64,000 nucleotides of DNA, taken from the NCBI RefSeq assembly GCF_004923315.1, contig NZ_CP039649.1:830001-894000 (forward strand), given 5' to 3'. The notes beneath the pieces were generated by a model. It was not told the DNA's origin. It was given only the letters and a program-made list of their open reading frames with translations, and searched no databases. Both the position numbers and the translations under genes were made by a program. The stretch is from Azospirillum sp. TSA2s (lineage in GTDB: Bacteria; Pseudomonadota; Alphaproteobacteria; Azospirillales; Azospirillaceae). Positions 1 through 6,840 of this stretch are shown here, in pieces; the stretch's first letter is position 1, and the number at the start of each line of letters is the position of its first letter.

Positions 1-286
1 TTAAATCCAGAACAGGCGTTAGAGTGGCTTCATCGTGCCCCTGTAGAAAACTACCGTCTTCCAGCCCTTTTGCTGGAGGAAATTTACGAGGTTCGCGGCG
101 ACAAGCCTGTCGAGAAGCCCAATAACGACGCTCTCTGATGTAACGCCGTTGTGAACAATGGTCCGCTTCGGGTCGAATGCGGCCATTCCCACATCCGTCT
201 GCACCCCCATTTACCAAAACCTCCCCACCACAGGACAAAAATCCCATACCCTCTCCGCAATGCCCACTCATTCGCGGAGCCGCCCC
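1..286. other. No confidently recognised gene
   Basis: This stretch is visibly less GC-rich than the DNA that follows. It contains a minus-strand reading frame of 63 codons (positions 19-210) for which I recognise no family, and it could be spurious. The window starts here, so it may be the end of a feature lying outside. Confidence 0.25.
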
Positions 287-1006
287 ATGCCCCTCGACAG
301 CCGCACCCTCGCCCCCAATGCTCTTGGCGACCGTTTCCCCCGCTGGGCCGAAGAACCGCCGGTGCCCGCCGGAGGCTCGCTGGTGCCTGGGTCGCAGTTC
401 CACGAGGAGCAATGGATCATGGCCGCCGGCATGCTGGCGCGGGGCAGCAGCTTCCTCCATGTTTCCCGCGCCATGGGCTGCAGCCGCACCACGCTCTGGC
501 GCGCCTATTACGGTTCCAAGGATTTCCGTCACAGGGTGTGGTGGGAACGGCAGGCGTTGAACCGCGAGGCCGAGCTGCGCCTGTCCTCGCTGCGCATCCT
601 GGTTGCCGAACAGATCGAGCGGCTGGTTTCCTCCGGCGATCCGGCGACGGTGCGCTGGCTGGCCGAACGGCTCGGCCTCTTCGCCGGTCTCGACATGGCC
701 GCACCCAAGCGGCAAGCCCCGCAAGCCGACCCCCGGCCCGAGCCTCAGCCCACTCCCGAACCGGCCCCCAAACCTGAGGATCCCCCCGCCGTCACCGTCC
801 CCGAACTGGACGACGACCTCCCCGGCGCGTTGCGCGAGCGCATGCCGCCCGACCCGCGCGCCGTCGCCGCCATCCTGGCCCGGCCGGAGGGCGAGGGGCC
901 CCAGGGCGTCTTCCCCTGGACCGTCAACCAGCATGAGCCTTACCCCAACCTCACCCCCGGCCCGGTCAGCCGCCGCGCCGCCGGTCCCTTCTCCCCGCGC
1001 CGGTAG
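287..1006 (+). CDS. Hypothetical protein with helix-turn-helix-like region
   Basis: A 239-residue protein of unknown function. The ATG at 287 is preferred because a GCGGAG ribosome binding site lies about 8 nt upstream; the same frame is open further upstream, to 158. Residues about 40-115 are helical and hold a stretch that looks like a helix-turn-helix (MGCSRTTLWRAYYGS), followed by an amphipathic region ending in VRWLAERLGLF. This layout recalls the DNA-binding part of small terminase-like or homeodomain-like phage proteins. The C-terminal half is a Pro/Ala/Glu-rich, probably disordered tail. DNA binding is inferred from pattern only. The gene stands alone; an IS66-type element was inserted about 90 bp after its stop. 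Confidence 0.55.
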   Translation: MPLDSRTLAPNALGDRFPRWAEEPPVPAGGSLVPGSQFHEEQWIMAAGMLARGSSFLHVSRAMGCSRTTLWRAYYGSKDFRHRVWWERQALNREAELRLSSLRILVAEQIERLVSSGDPATVRWLAERLGLFAGLDMAAPKRQAPQADPRPEPQPTPEPAPKPEDPPAVTVPELDDDLPGALRERMPPDPRAVAAILARPEGEGPQGVFPWTVNQHEPYPNLTPGPVSRRAAGPFSPRR

Positions 1007-1019
1007 CGGCCCGCCGGCC

Positions 1020-1089
1020 GATGGAACATCCGCCGAATCCTGTTCCACGCTGTTCCATCCCGCCGCCCGCCGGCGCCCCCACCGGCGGG
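1020..1089. repeat. Clustered inverted repeats after the HTH gene
   Basis: GATGGAACA at 1020-1028 is the exact reverse complement of TGTTCCATC at 1051-1059, and a third TGTTCCA lies at 1041-1047. Just downstream, CCCGCCGG (1066-1073) and CCGGCGGG (1082-1089) form an 8-bp stem with an 8-nt loop. The stem ends next to the insertion site of the IS66-type element. It may be the remains of a terminator or an operator; no T-tract follows. Confidence 0.4.
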
Positions 1090-1097
1090 CTTGATCG

Positions 1098-2609
1098 GTA
1101 TTTGCTCACCTGGCTGGCTGAGCGCGTGACGCCGGCTCGAGCCGGCTCGGGGTTGCGCGCATTGGGGGTGGGGTGACGATCCGGTGTTGCGTCGTGGGGG
1201 GCTGACGTGAGTCAAAGGCGGGATGACAGTTCCGCCGCGTTATCGCCTGAGCGACGCCGAGAAGGACGCCCTGCTAATCGAGCAGGCGGCGCTGATCGAG
1301 CGCATGGCCGCACGGATTGCCGAACTGGAAGCCTTGGTCGGCAAGCCGAAGAAGACCTCGGCGAACTCGCACATCCCGCCGTCCCAGGATGGCCCCGGGG
1401 GCAAGACCGGCAAGGCGAAGCGGGGGCGCAAACCGCGGCCGTCCCGTCCCGGTGTCGCGCGGCCGCTCACGCCCGACCCTGATCGCACCGAGCGCCGTCT
1501 CGCCGAGGAATGCCCGCATTGCCAAACGGCGCTGTTGGCAGCGGGACAGCGCTGCCGGCATCGCTACGACCACATTGACCTGCCCGAAGTCCGCCCGGTG
1601 GTGACGCGGGTGGAGCTGTTCGGCGGCCGCTGCGGTTCGTGTGGACGGCGCTATCGGGCTGAACCGCCCGCCGCCATGCCGCCGGGAACGCCCTTCGGCC
1701 CAGGGATCCGCTCGCTGCTGGCCTACCTGCATCACAGCCATCATGTCGGCTTCGAGCGGCTGTCGCGCCTGCTGAAGGAGGTGTTTGGGCTGAGCATCTC
1801 CGAAGGCGCCATCGCCAATGCCTTCCGCCGCATGGGGTCGGCGTTCGATACTGCCTGCGCGGCGATCAAGACCAAGCTCCTGACCGCTCCCGTCATCGCC
1901 TCGGACGAAACCACAACCCGGGTTGACGGCGTGACCCACTGGCAGTGGGTGTTCCAGTCCGATGAGGCTGTGCTGCACACCATTGCCCCCAGCCGGGGAC
2001 GGGCGGTCGCCGCCGACATTCTGGGGGATCATCGACCCGAGGTGTGGGTCTCTGACCGCTACGCCGGCCAGCAGGAGCTGGGGCAAGTTCATCAGGTCTG
2101 CCTGGCCCATGTCTTACGCGACGTTCAGTACGCCATCGACTGCGGCGACAGCGTGGTGGCGCCGAAACTCCGGGATCATCTGCGCTGGGCCATCCGTGTC
2201 GGCAAGCGAAGACCGGAGTTGAAGGACAGCACGCTCGCCGCTTACGCCGCCAAGGCCGAGCGCCGCCTCGATGCGCTGCTCGGTGTCCCCGCTGCCCATC
2301 CGGCTGGCCGCGAACTGCAGCGCCAGATCAAGGCGTGGCGCGGCAAGTTCTTTGTCTTTCTCAGCGACCGCCGCGTGCCACCGACCAACAACGTCAGTGA
2401 GCAGGAAATCCGCCCGTCCGTGATCTTCCGCAAGGTGACGAACGGCTTCCGCTCCGACTGGGGGCCGGGCATCCACGCAGGCTATCGTTCCGTCACCGGA
2501 ACCGCGCGCCGCCAAGGCCAGTCCGCCTGGACCGCCATCCGCAACCTCATCGACGGCACCTTCGTCGTCGCTTAAAGGCTCAGCTGCCGCCAGCCAGGTG
2601 AGCAAACAC
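1098..2609 (+). mobile_element. IS66-family insertion sequence, copy 1 (1512 bp)
   Basis: The element begins GTATTTGCTCACCTGGCTGG and ends with the near-perfect inverse, CCAGCCAGGTGAGCAAACAC, so terminal repeats of about 20 bp match except at one base near the tip. It is flanked by an 8-bp direct repeat, CTTGATCG, at 1090-1097 and 2610-2617, the target duplication length expected of IS66. It carries one gene, a TnpC-type transposase, and no tnpA or tnpB, as in single-gene IS66 relatives. It sits 61 bp upstream of the SMP-30-like start codon and so has replaced that gene's upstream region. A second copy, with an identical encoded protein, lies inverted at 11129-12640. Confidence 0.95.
1223..2575 (+). 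CDS. IS66-family transposase (TnpC type)
   Basis: A 450-residue DDE transposase. The N-terminus holds a short coiled-coil segment (about residues 11-40) and a basic linker. A zinc-finger-like region has Cys pairs at 97/100 and 137/140. The catalytic core starts near residue 160. The likely acidic triad is D228 (in VIASDETTTRVDG), D278 (in VWVSDRYAG) and E393 (in PPTNNVSEQEIRP), the last being the family's hallmark context. The protein is full length with no frameshift, so the element looks capable of transposition. It is identical at protein level to the copy at 11163-12515. Confidence 0.95.
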   Translation: MTVPPRYRLSDAEKDALLIEQAALIERMAARIAELEALVGKPKKTSANSHIPPSQDGPGGKTGKAKRGRKPRPSRPGVARPLTPDPDRTERRLAEECPHCQTALLAAGQRCRHRYDHIDLPEVRPVVTRVELFGGRCGSCGRRYRAEPPAAMPPGTPFGPGIRSLLAYLHHSHHVGFERLSRLLKEVFGLSISEGAIANAFRRMGSAFDTACAAIKTKLLTAPVIASDETTTRVDGVTHWQWVFQSDEAVLHTIAPSRGRAVAADILGDHRPEVWVSDRYAGQQELGQVHQVCLAHVLRDVQYAIDCGDSVVAPKLRDHLRWAIRVGKRRPELKDSTLAAYAAKAERRLDALLGVPAAHPAGRELQRQIKAWRGKFFVFLSDRRVPPTNNVSEQEIRPSVIFRKVTNGFRSDWGPGIHAGYRSVTGTARRQGQSAWTAIRNLIDGTFVVA

Positions 2610-2670
2610 CTTGATCGGGCGGCCGATCTGTCCGACCCTGCGGGTCCGTTGGAACACTGAGGATCACGCG

Positions 2671-3555
2671 ATGACCGCCTTCACCTGCGTGCTCGACGCC
2701 CGTGCCATGCTGGGGGAGGGGCCGGTCTGGTCGGTGGACGAACAGGCGCTCTATTGGGTCGACATCAAGGGCCGGGCGCTGAACCGCTTCGATCCCGCCA
2801 CCGGCGCCAACCGCGTCACCCAATTGCCGGAGGAGATCGGCTGCGTCGCCCCGCGCAAGGGCGGCGGCTTCATCGCCGGCCTGCGTTCCGGCCTGTGGCA
2901 GCTGGACGGGGAGGGCCGGCCGGTGACCCGTCTCGCCGCCAATCCGGAGGACCAGGGCGCCAGCCGCTTCAACGACGGCAAGACCGATCCCGCCGGCCGC
3001 TATCTCGCCGGCACGCTGGACGAGCCGAAGGCCGGCGGCAAGGCGCATCTCTACCGCTATGACCGGCGCGGGCTGGCGGTGCTGGCCGGCGGGCTGCTGA
3101 CCTCCAACGGCCTCGCCTTCAGCCCGGACGGGCGGACGCTCTATCACGCCGACACGCCGACCTTCACCGTCCGCCGCTACCGCTACGACCCGGCCACCGG
3201 CGCGATCTCCGACGGCGAGATCTTCATCCGGCTGGAGCCGAAGGACGGCGACCGCGGCCGGCCGGATGGTGCTGCGGTGGATGCGGAGGGCTGCTATTGG
3301 ACGGCGCTCTATGAGGGCGGGCGGGTCGCGCGCTTCTCCCCCGATGGCCGGTTGCTGTCGGAACACTCGCTGCCGGCGCGCTGCCCGACCATGGTGGCCT
3401 TCGGCGGCCCCGACCTGCGCACGCTCTACGTCACCACCGCCAGCGCCGGCCGCCCGGCCGACGAGCTGGAGCGCTTCCCGCAGTCCGGCGGCCTGTTCGC
3501 CATGGCGGTGGAGGTGCCGGGCCTGCCGGTGCCTCCCTTTGATCCGGCGGCCTGA
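2671..3555 (+). CDS. SMP-30/gluconolactonase family protein
   Basis: A 294-residue six-bladed beta-propeller of the SMP-30/gluconolaconase/LRE family. Such enzymes are cytosolic metal-dependent lactonases that hydrolyse sugar lactones in aldose oxidation pathways. Family landmarks are the N-terminal LGEGPVW motif, FNDGKTDPAGR (metal-site Asn/Asp) around residue 105, and SNGLAFSPDG around 145. The ATG at 2671 follows a GAGGA site; an in-frame start upstream at 2611 would lie in the IS target duplication and lacks support. The substrate cannot be told from sequence. An IS66-type element ends 61 bp upstream, so the native promoter is probably displaced. The LysR gene begins 14 bp after its stop. 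Confidence 0.85.
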   Translation: MTAFTCVLDARAMLGEGPVWSVDEQALYWVDIKGRALNRFDPATGANRVTQLPEEIGCVAPRKGGGFIAGLRSGLWQLDGEGRPVTRLAANPEDQGASRFNDGKTDPAGRYLAGTLDEPKAGGKAHLYRYDRRGLAVLAGGLLTSNGLAFSPDGRTLYHADTPTFTVRRYRYDPATGAISDGEIFIRLEPKDGDRGRPDGAAVDAEGCYWTALYEGGRVARFSPDGRLLSEHSLPARCPTMVAFGGPDLRTLYVTTASAGRPADELERFPQSGGLFAMAVEVPGLPVPPFDPAA

Positions 3556-3569
3556 CCCAGGGGGCGTCG

Positions 3570-4520
3570 ATGTTCCGCAAGTTCGTCTATCTGCTGGCTC
3601 TGTCCCGCGAAAAGCATTTCGGCCGCGCGGCGGAGAGCTGCCACGTCTCGCAGCCCACCCTCTCCAACGCCATCCGCCAGCTGGAGGAGGAGCTTCAGGT
3701 CCCCATCGTCGAGCGTGGCCAGAAGTTCGAAGGCTTCACGCCCGAGGGGATGAAGGTGCTGGAATATGCCCGCCGCATCGTCGGCGAGCGCGACAACCTG
3801 CGCCACGAGCTGCTGGCCCTGGCCCAGGGCGTCACCGGCCATCTGCGGCTCGGCGCCATCCCCACGGCTCTGCCGGCGGTGCCGCATGTGCTGACGCCCT
3901 TTGCCACGCGCTTCCCGCATATCCGCTCCAGCATCGTCTCGCTCAGCTCGCGCGAGATCCAGCGCGGCCTCGACGAGTTCGAACTCGACGCCGCCATCAC
4001 CTATCTCGACAACGAACCGCTGAACAACGTCCGCACCCTGCCGCTCTACACCGAGCGCTATTACCTGCTGGCGCGGCGCGACGAGTTGCCGGAGGAGCTG
4101 GTCGCGCAAGGCGCGGTCGCCTGGGAAAAGGCCGCCGACTTGCGGCTCTGCCTGCTGACGCCCGACATGCAGAACCGCCGCATCGCCGACACCGCCTTCC
4201 GCATGACCGGGCGGACGGTGCAGGCGGCGATGGAGACCAACTCCATCGTCAGCCTCTACACCATCGTGCGCACCGGCACCTGCGCCAGCATCGTCCCCGG
4301 CCAGTTGCTGACCGTCGTCCCGCCGAATGCCGACATCATCGCCCTGCCGCTGGTCGATCCGGAGCTGAGCCACGTCGTCGGCCTCGCCTACGCCGACCGC
4401 GACCCGCCGCCGCCGCTGGCCAGGGCTCTGGCGGTGGCGGCATCCGACGCCGACATCGCCCAGCGGGTGGCGATCAGCATCGCCGAGGCGATGATCCCCT
4501 GGCGGCTGGCGATCCGCTGA
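3570..4520 (+). CDS. fdsR: LysR-family regulator of formate dehydrogenase (FdsR-like)
   Basis: A 316-residue LysR-type regulator. The winged helix-turn-helix lies at about residues 15-40 (FGRAAESCHVSQPTLSNAIRQ) and the effector-binding domain runs from about 90 to 300. Overall it resembles the OxyR branch, but the OxyR redox cysteine pair is absent: the cysteines are at 24, 194 and 238, and the segment matching the OxyR redox loop has none at the expected positions. It therefore probably senses a metabolite, not peroxide. It lies directly upstream of fdsGBA on the same strand. Known fds operons carry a linked LysR gene called fdsR, and the 182-bp gap to fdsG holds an OxyR-type palindrome. Role inferred from position. 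Confidence 0.8.
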   Translation: MFRKFVYLLALSREKHFGRAAESCHVSQPTLSNAIRQLEEELQVPIVERGQKFEGFTPEGMKVLEYARRIVGERDNLRHELLALAQGVTGHLRLGAIPTALPAVPHVLTPFATRFPHIRSSIVSLSSREIQRGLDEFELDAAITYLDNEPLNNVRTLPLYTERYYLLARRDELPEELVAQGAVAWEKAADLRLCLLTPDMQNRRIADTAFRMTGRTVQAAMETNSIVSLYTIVRTGTCASIVPGQLLTVVPPNADIIALPLVDPELSHVVGLAYADRDPPPPLARALAVAASDADIAQRVAISIAEAMIPWRLAIR

Positions 4521-4530
4521 CGGGCCGTTC

Positions 4531-4551
4531 CTGATAGCCAAAAGCTATCAG
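4531..4551. promoter_or_regulatory. Palindromic LysR/OxyR-type operator upstream of fdsG
   Basis: CTGATAGC (4531-4538) and GCTATCAG (4544-4551) form a perfect 8-bp inverted repeat with a 5-nt spacer. The core reads ATAG-N7-CTAT, the half-operator known for OxyR. A weaker partner, ATCG-N7-CAAT, follows at 4555-4569. It is the obvious candidate target of the regulator encoded just upstream. Binding is inferred. Confidence 0.6.
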
Positions 4552-4702
4552 CCCATCGGAAAATACAATTTGCTGGCATACCGTATCCTCCGACACTCTG
4601 ACGGTGCCGGGCGCTGAGAGACGCCTGGAAAAAGCCAACAGAGCCAAGCCAGAACGACGCCGACCTCAAGTGCGGCGCGGACGATCGCAAGGAGGGACAC
4701 CC

Positions 4703-5239
4703 GTGAACGCAAGCCATCCGTGGAGCGCTGAGCGCGCCATGACGATTGTCGAAAGCAATCGGCATCTGCGCGGCGCCCTGCTGCCGATCCTTCACGCCCT
4801 GCAGGAAGAGTTCGGCTATATCGACGAACAGGCCATCCCCCTTCTGGCGACGGAGCTGAACCTCTCGCGCGCCGACGTGCATGGCGTGGTGTCCTTCTAT
4901 CACGAATTCCGCCGCGAAAAACCCGGCCGCCACATCGTCAAGGTCTGCCGGGCCGAGGCCTGCCAGTCGATGGGCGCCAACGCCCTGGTCGACCACATCA
5001 AGAAGCGCCTCCAGGTCGATTTCCACGGCACCACCGCCGACGGTGCCTTCACGCTGGAACCGGTCTTCTGCCTCGGCAACTGCGCCCTGTCGCCCGCCGT
5101 CATGATCGACGAGAACCTGCACGGCCGGGTCTCCCCGGACCGCTTCGACGAACTGGCGACCGAAGCCCGGACCAACCCGACCGCCCACCAGCAGATCCCC
5201 CGCGCCCCCAGCCATTCCCAGAAGGGTCACGCGCAATGA
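4703..5239 (+). CDS. fdsG: NAD-dependent formate dehydrogenase gamma subunit
   Basis: A 178-residue NuoE-like subunit with a thioredoxin-fold [2Fe-2S] domain. The two cysteine pairs are visible in VCRAEACQSMGA and FCLGNCALSP. It belongs to the diaphorase module of the soluble, cytosolic FdsGBA formate dehydrogenase and helps pass electrons between the FdsA iron-sulfur chain and FMN/NAD+ in FdsB. The start chosen is GTG 4703, behind a strong AAGGAGG site at 4689-4695; the frame is open upstream to 4604 but without a comparable site. Its stop overlaps the fdsB start (ATGA), so the two are translationally coupled. Confidence 0.93.
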   Translation: MNASHPWSAERAMTIVESNRHLRGALLPILHALQEEFGYIDEQAIPLLATELNLSRADVHGVVSFYHEFRREKPGRHIVKVCRAEACQSMGANALVDHIKKRLQVDFHGTTADGAFTLEPVFCLGNCALSPAVMIDENLHGRVSPDRFDELATEARTNPTAHQQIPRAPSHSQKGHAQ

Positions 5240-6816
5240 GCGGCCATCTGATCACCGTCTTCGTCCCGCGCGACTCCGCCGCCCTGTCCGTCGGTGCCGA
5301 TGCGGTCGCTGCCGCCATCCGGGCCGAAGCCGCCAAGCGCGACCTGCCGCTGCGCATCGTCCGCAACGGCTCGCGCGGCATGCTCTACCTGGAACCGCTG
5401 GTCGAGGTCGAATCCGCGCAAGGCCGCGTCGCCTACGGCCCGGTCACCCCCGCCGACGTCCCCGGCCTGTTCGACGCCGGCTTCCTGACCGGAGCTGAGC
5501 ATGCCCTTGGCCACGGCCTGACCGAGGAAATCCCCTATTTCAAGAACCAGGAGCGGCTGACCTTCGCCCGCTGCGGCATCATCGACCCGCTGTCGGTCGA
5601 GGATTACCGCGCCCATGGCGGTTTCCGGGGCCTCGAGAACGCGCTGGCGATGTCCCAGGCGGAGATCGTCAAGACCGTCACCGACAGCGGCCTGCGCGGC
5701 CGCGGCGGCGCAGGCTTCCCCACCGGCATCAAGTGGAACACGGTGATGCAGGCCAAGGCGGACGAGAAGTTCGTCTGCTGCAATGCCGATGAGGGCGACA
5801 GCGGCACCTTCGCCGACCGCATGATCATCGAAGGCGACCCCTTCTGCCTGATTGAGGGGATGACCATCGCCGCCATCGCGGTGGGCGCGACCTCCGGCTA
5901 TGTCTACATGCGGTCGGAATACCCGCACGCCACGGCGACCCTGCGCCATGCCATCAAGTTGGCCTACGACGAGGGCTGGCTCGGCGACAACATCCACGGT
6001 ACCAACCGCACCTTCCACCTCGACGTCCGCGTCGGCGCCGGCGCCTACATCTGCGGCGAGGAAACCGCGATGCTGGAAAGCCTGGAGGGCAAGCGCGGCA
6101 TGGTCCGCGCCAAGCCGCCGCTGCCGGCGCTGGAAGGCCTGTTCGGCAAGCCGACCGTGGTCAACAACGTGCTGTCGCTCTGCTCGGTGCCGATCATCCT
6201 CGACAAGGGCGGCGCGTATTACCGCGACTTCGGCGTCGGCCGGTCGCGCGGCACGCTGCCCTTCCAGCTCGCCGGCAACATCAAGAACGGCGGCATCGTC
6301 GAGAAGGCCTTCGGCATCACCCTGCACGAGCTGCTGTACGAGTATGGCGGCGGCACCGTCACCGGCCGGCCGATCCGCGCCGTGCAGGTCGGCGGTCCGC
6401 TCGGCGCCTATCTGCCGCCCTCGCAGTTCGACCTGCCGAAGGATTATGAGGCCTTCGCCGCGCAGGACGCGATGGTCGGCCACGGCGGCATCGTCGTCTT
6501 CGACGACAGCGTCGACATGGCCCAGCAGGCCCGCTTCGCCATGGAGTTCTGCGTGGCGGAATCCTGCGGCAAATGCACCCCCTGCCGCATCGGCTCGACC
6601 CGCGGGATGGAGACGCTGGACAAGATCATCGCCGGCAAGAACGTCGACGCGAACCTCGAACTGCTCGCCGACCTCTGCGACGTGATGGTGGACGGCTCGC
6701 TCTGCGCCATGGGCGGCATGACGCCCTATCCGGTGCGCAGCGCGGTGAAGCACTTCCCGGAAGACTTCCGCAAGAAGCAGCACGCCGTCCGCGTCACCCA
6801 CATCGCCGCCGAATAA
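5236..6816 (+). CDS. fdsB: NAD-dependent formate dehydrogenase beta subunit
   Basis: A 526-residue flavoprotein related to NuoF/HoxF, with a fused N-terminal thioredoxin-like region (about 1-120). The NADH/FMN-binding core carries GLRGRGGAGFPTGIKW (around residue 155) and the acidic CNADEGDSGTFADR loop. Near the C-terminus, ESCGKCTPCRIG supplies three Cys ligands of a [4Fe-4S] cluster. FdsB transfers electrons from formate oxidation to NAD+ at FMN. It overlaps fdsG by 4 nt and is followed 24 nt later by fdsA, which has its own AGGAG site. Confidence 0.95.
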   Translation: MSGHLITVFVPRDSAALSVGADAVAAAIRAEAAKRDLPLRIVRNGSRGMLYLEPLVEVESAQGRVAYGPVTPADVPGLFDAGFLTGAEHALGHGLTEEIPYFKNQERLTFARCGIIDPLSVEDYRAHGGFRGLENALAMSQAEIVKTVTDSGLRGRGGAGFPTGIKWNTVMQAKADEKFVCCNADEGDSGTFADRMIIEGDPFCLIEGMTIAAIAVGATSGYVYMRSEYPHATATLRHAIKLAYDEGWLGDNIHGTNRTFHLDVRVGAGAYICGEETAMLESLEGKRGMVRAKPPLPALEGLFGKPTVVNNVLSLCSVPIILDKGGAYYRDFGVGRSRGTLPFQLAGNIKNGGIVEKAFGITLHELLYEYGGGTVTGRPIRAVQVGGPLGAYLPPSQFDLPKDYEAFAAQDAMVGHGGIVVFDDSVDMAQQARFAMEFCVAESCGKCTPCRIGSTRGMETLDKIIAGKNVDANLELLADLCDVMVDGSLCAMGGMTPYPVRSAVKHFPEDFRKKQHAVRVTHIAAE

Positions 6817-6840
6817 CGAGCGACCCCAGGAGCACCCGAG

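Noticed and set aside
3570..4520. Calling the LysR gene oxyR
   Set aside because: The redox cysteine pair is missing and the gene is linked to fds, so only the fold and operator resemble OxyR.
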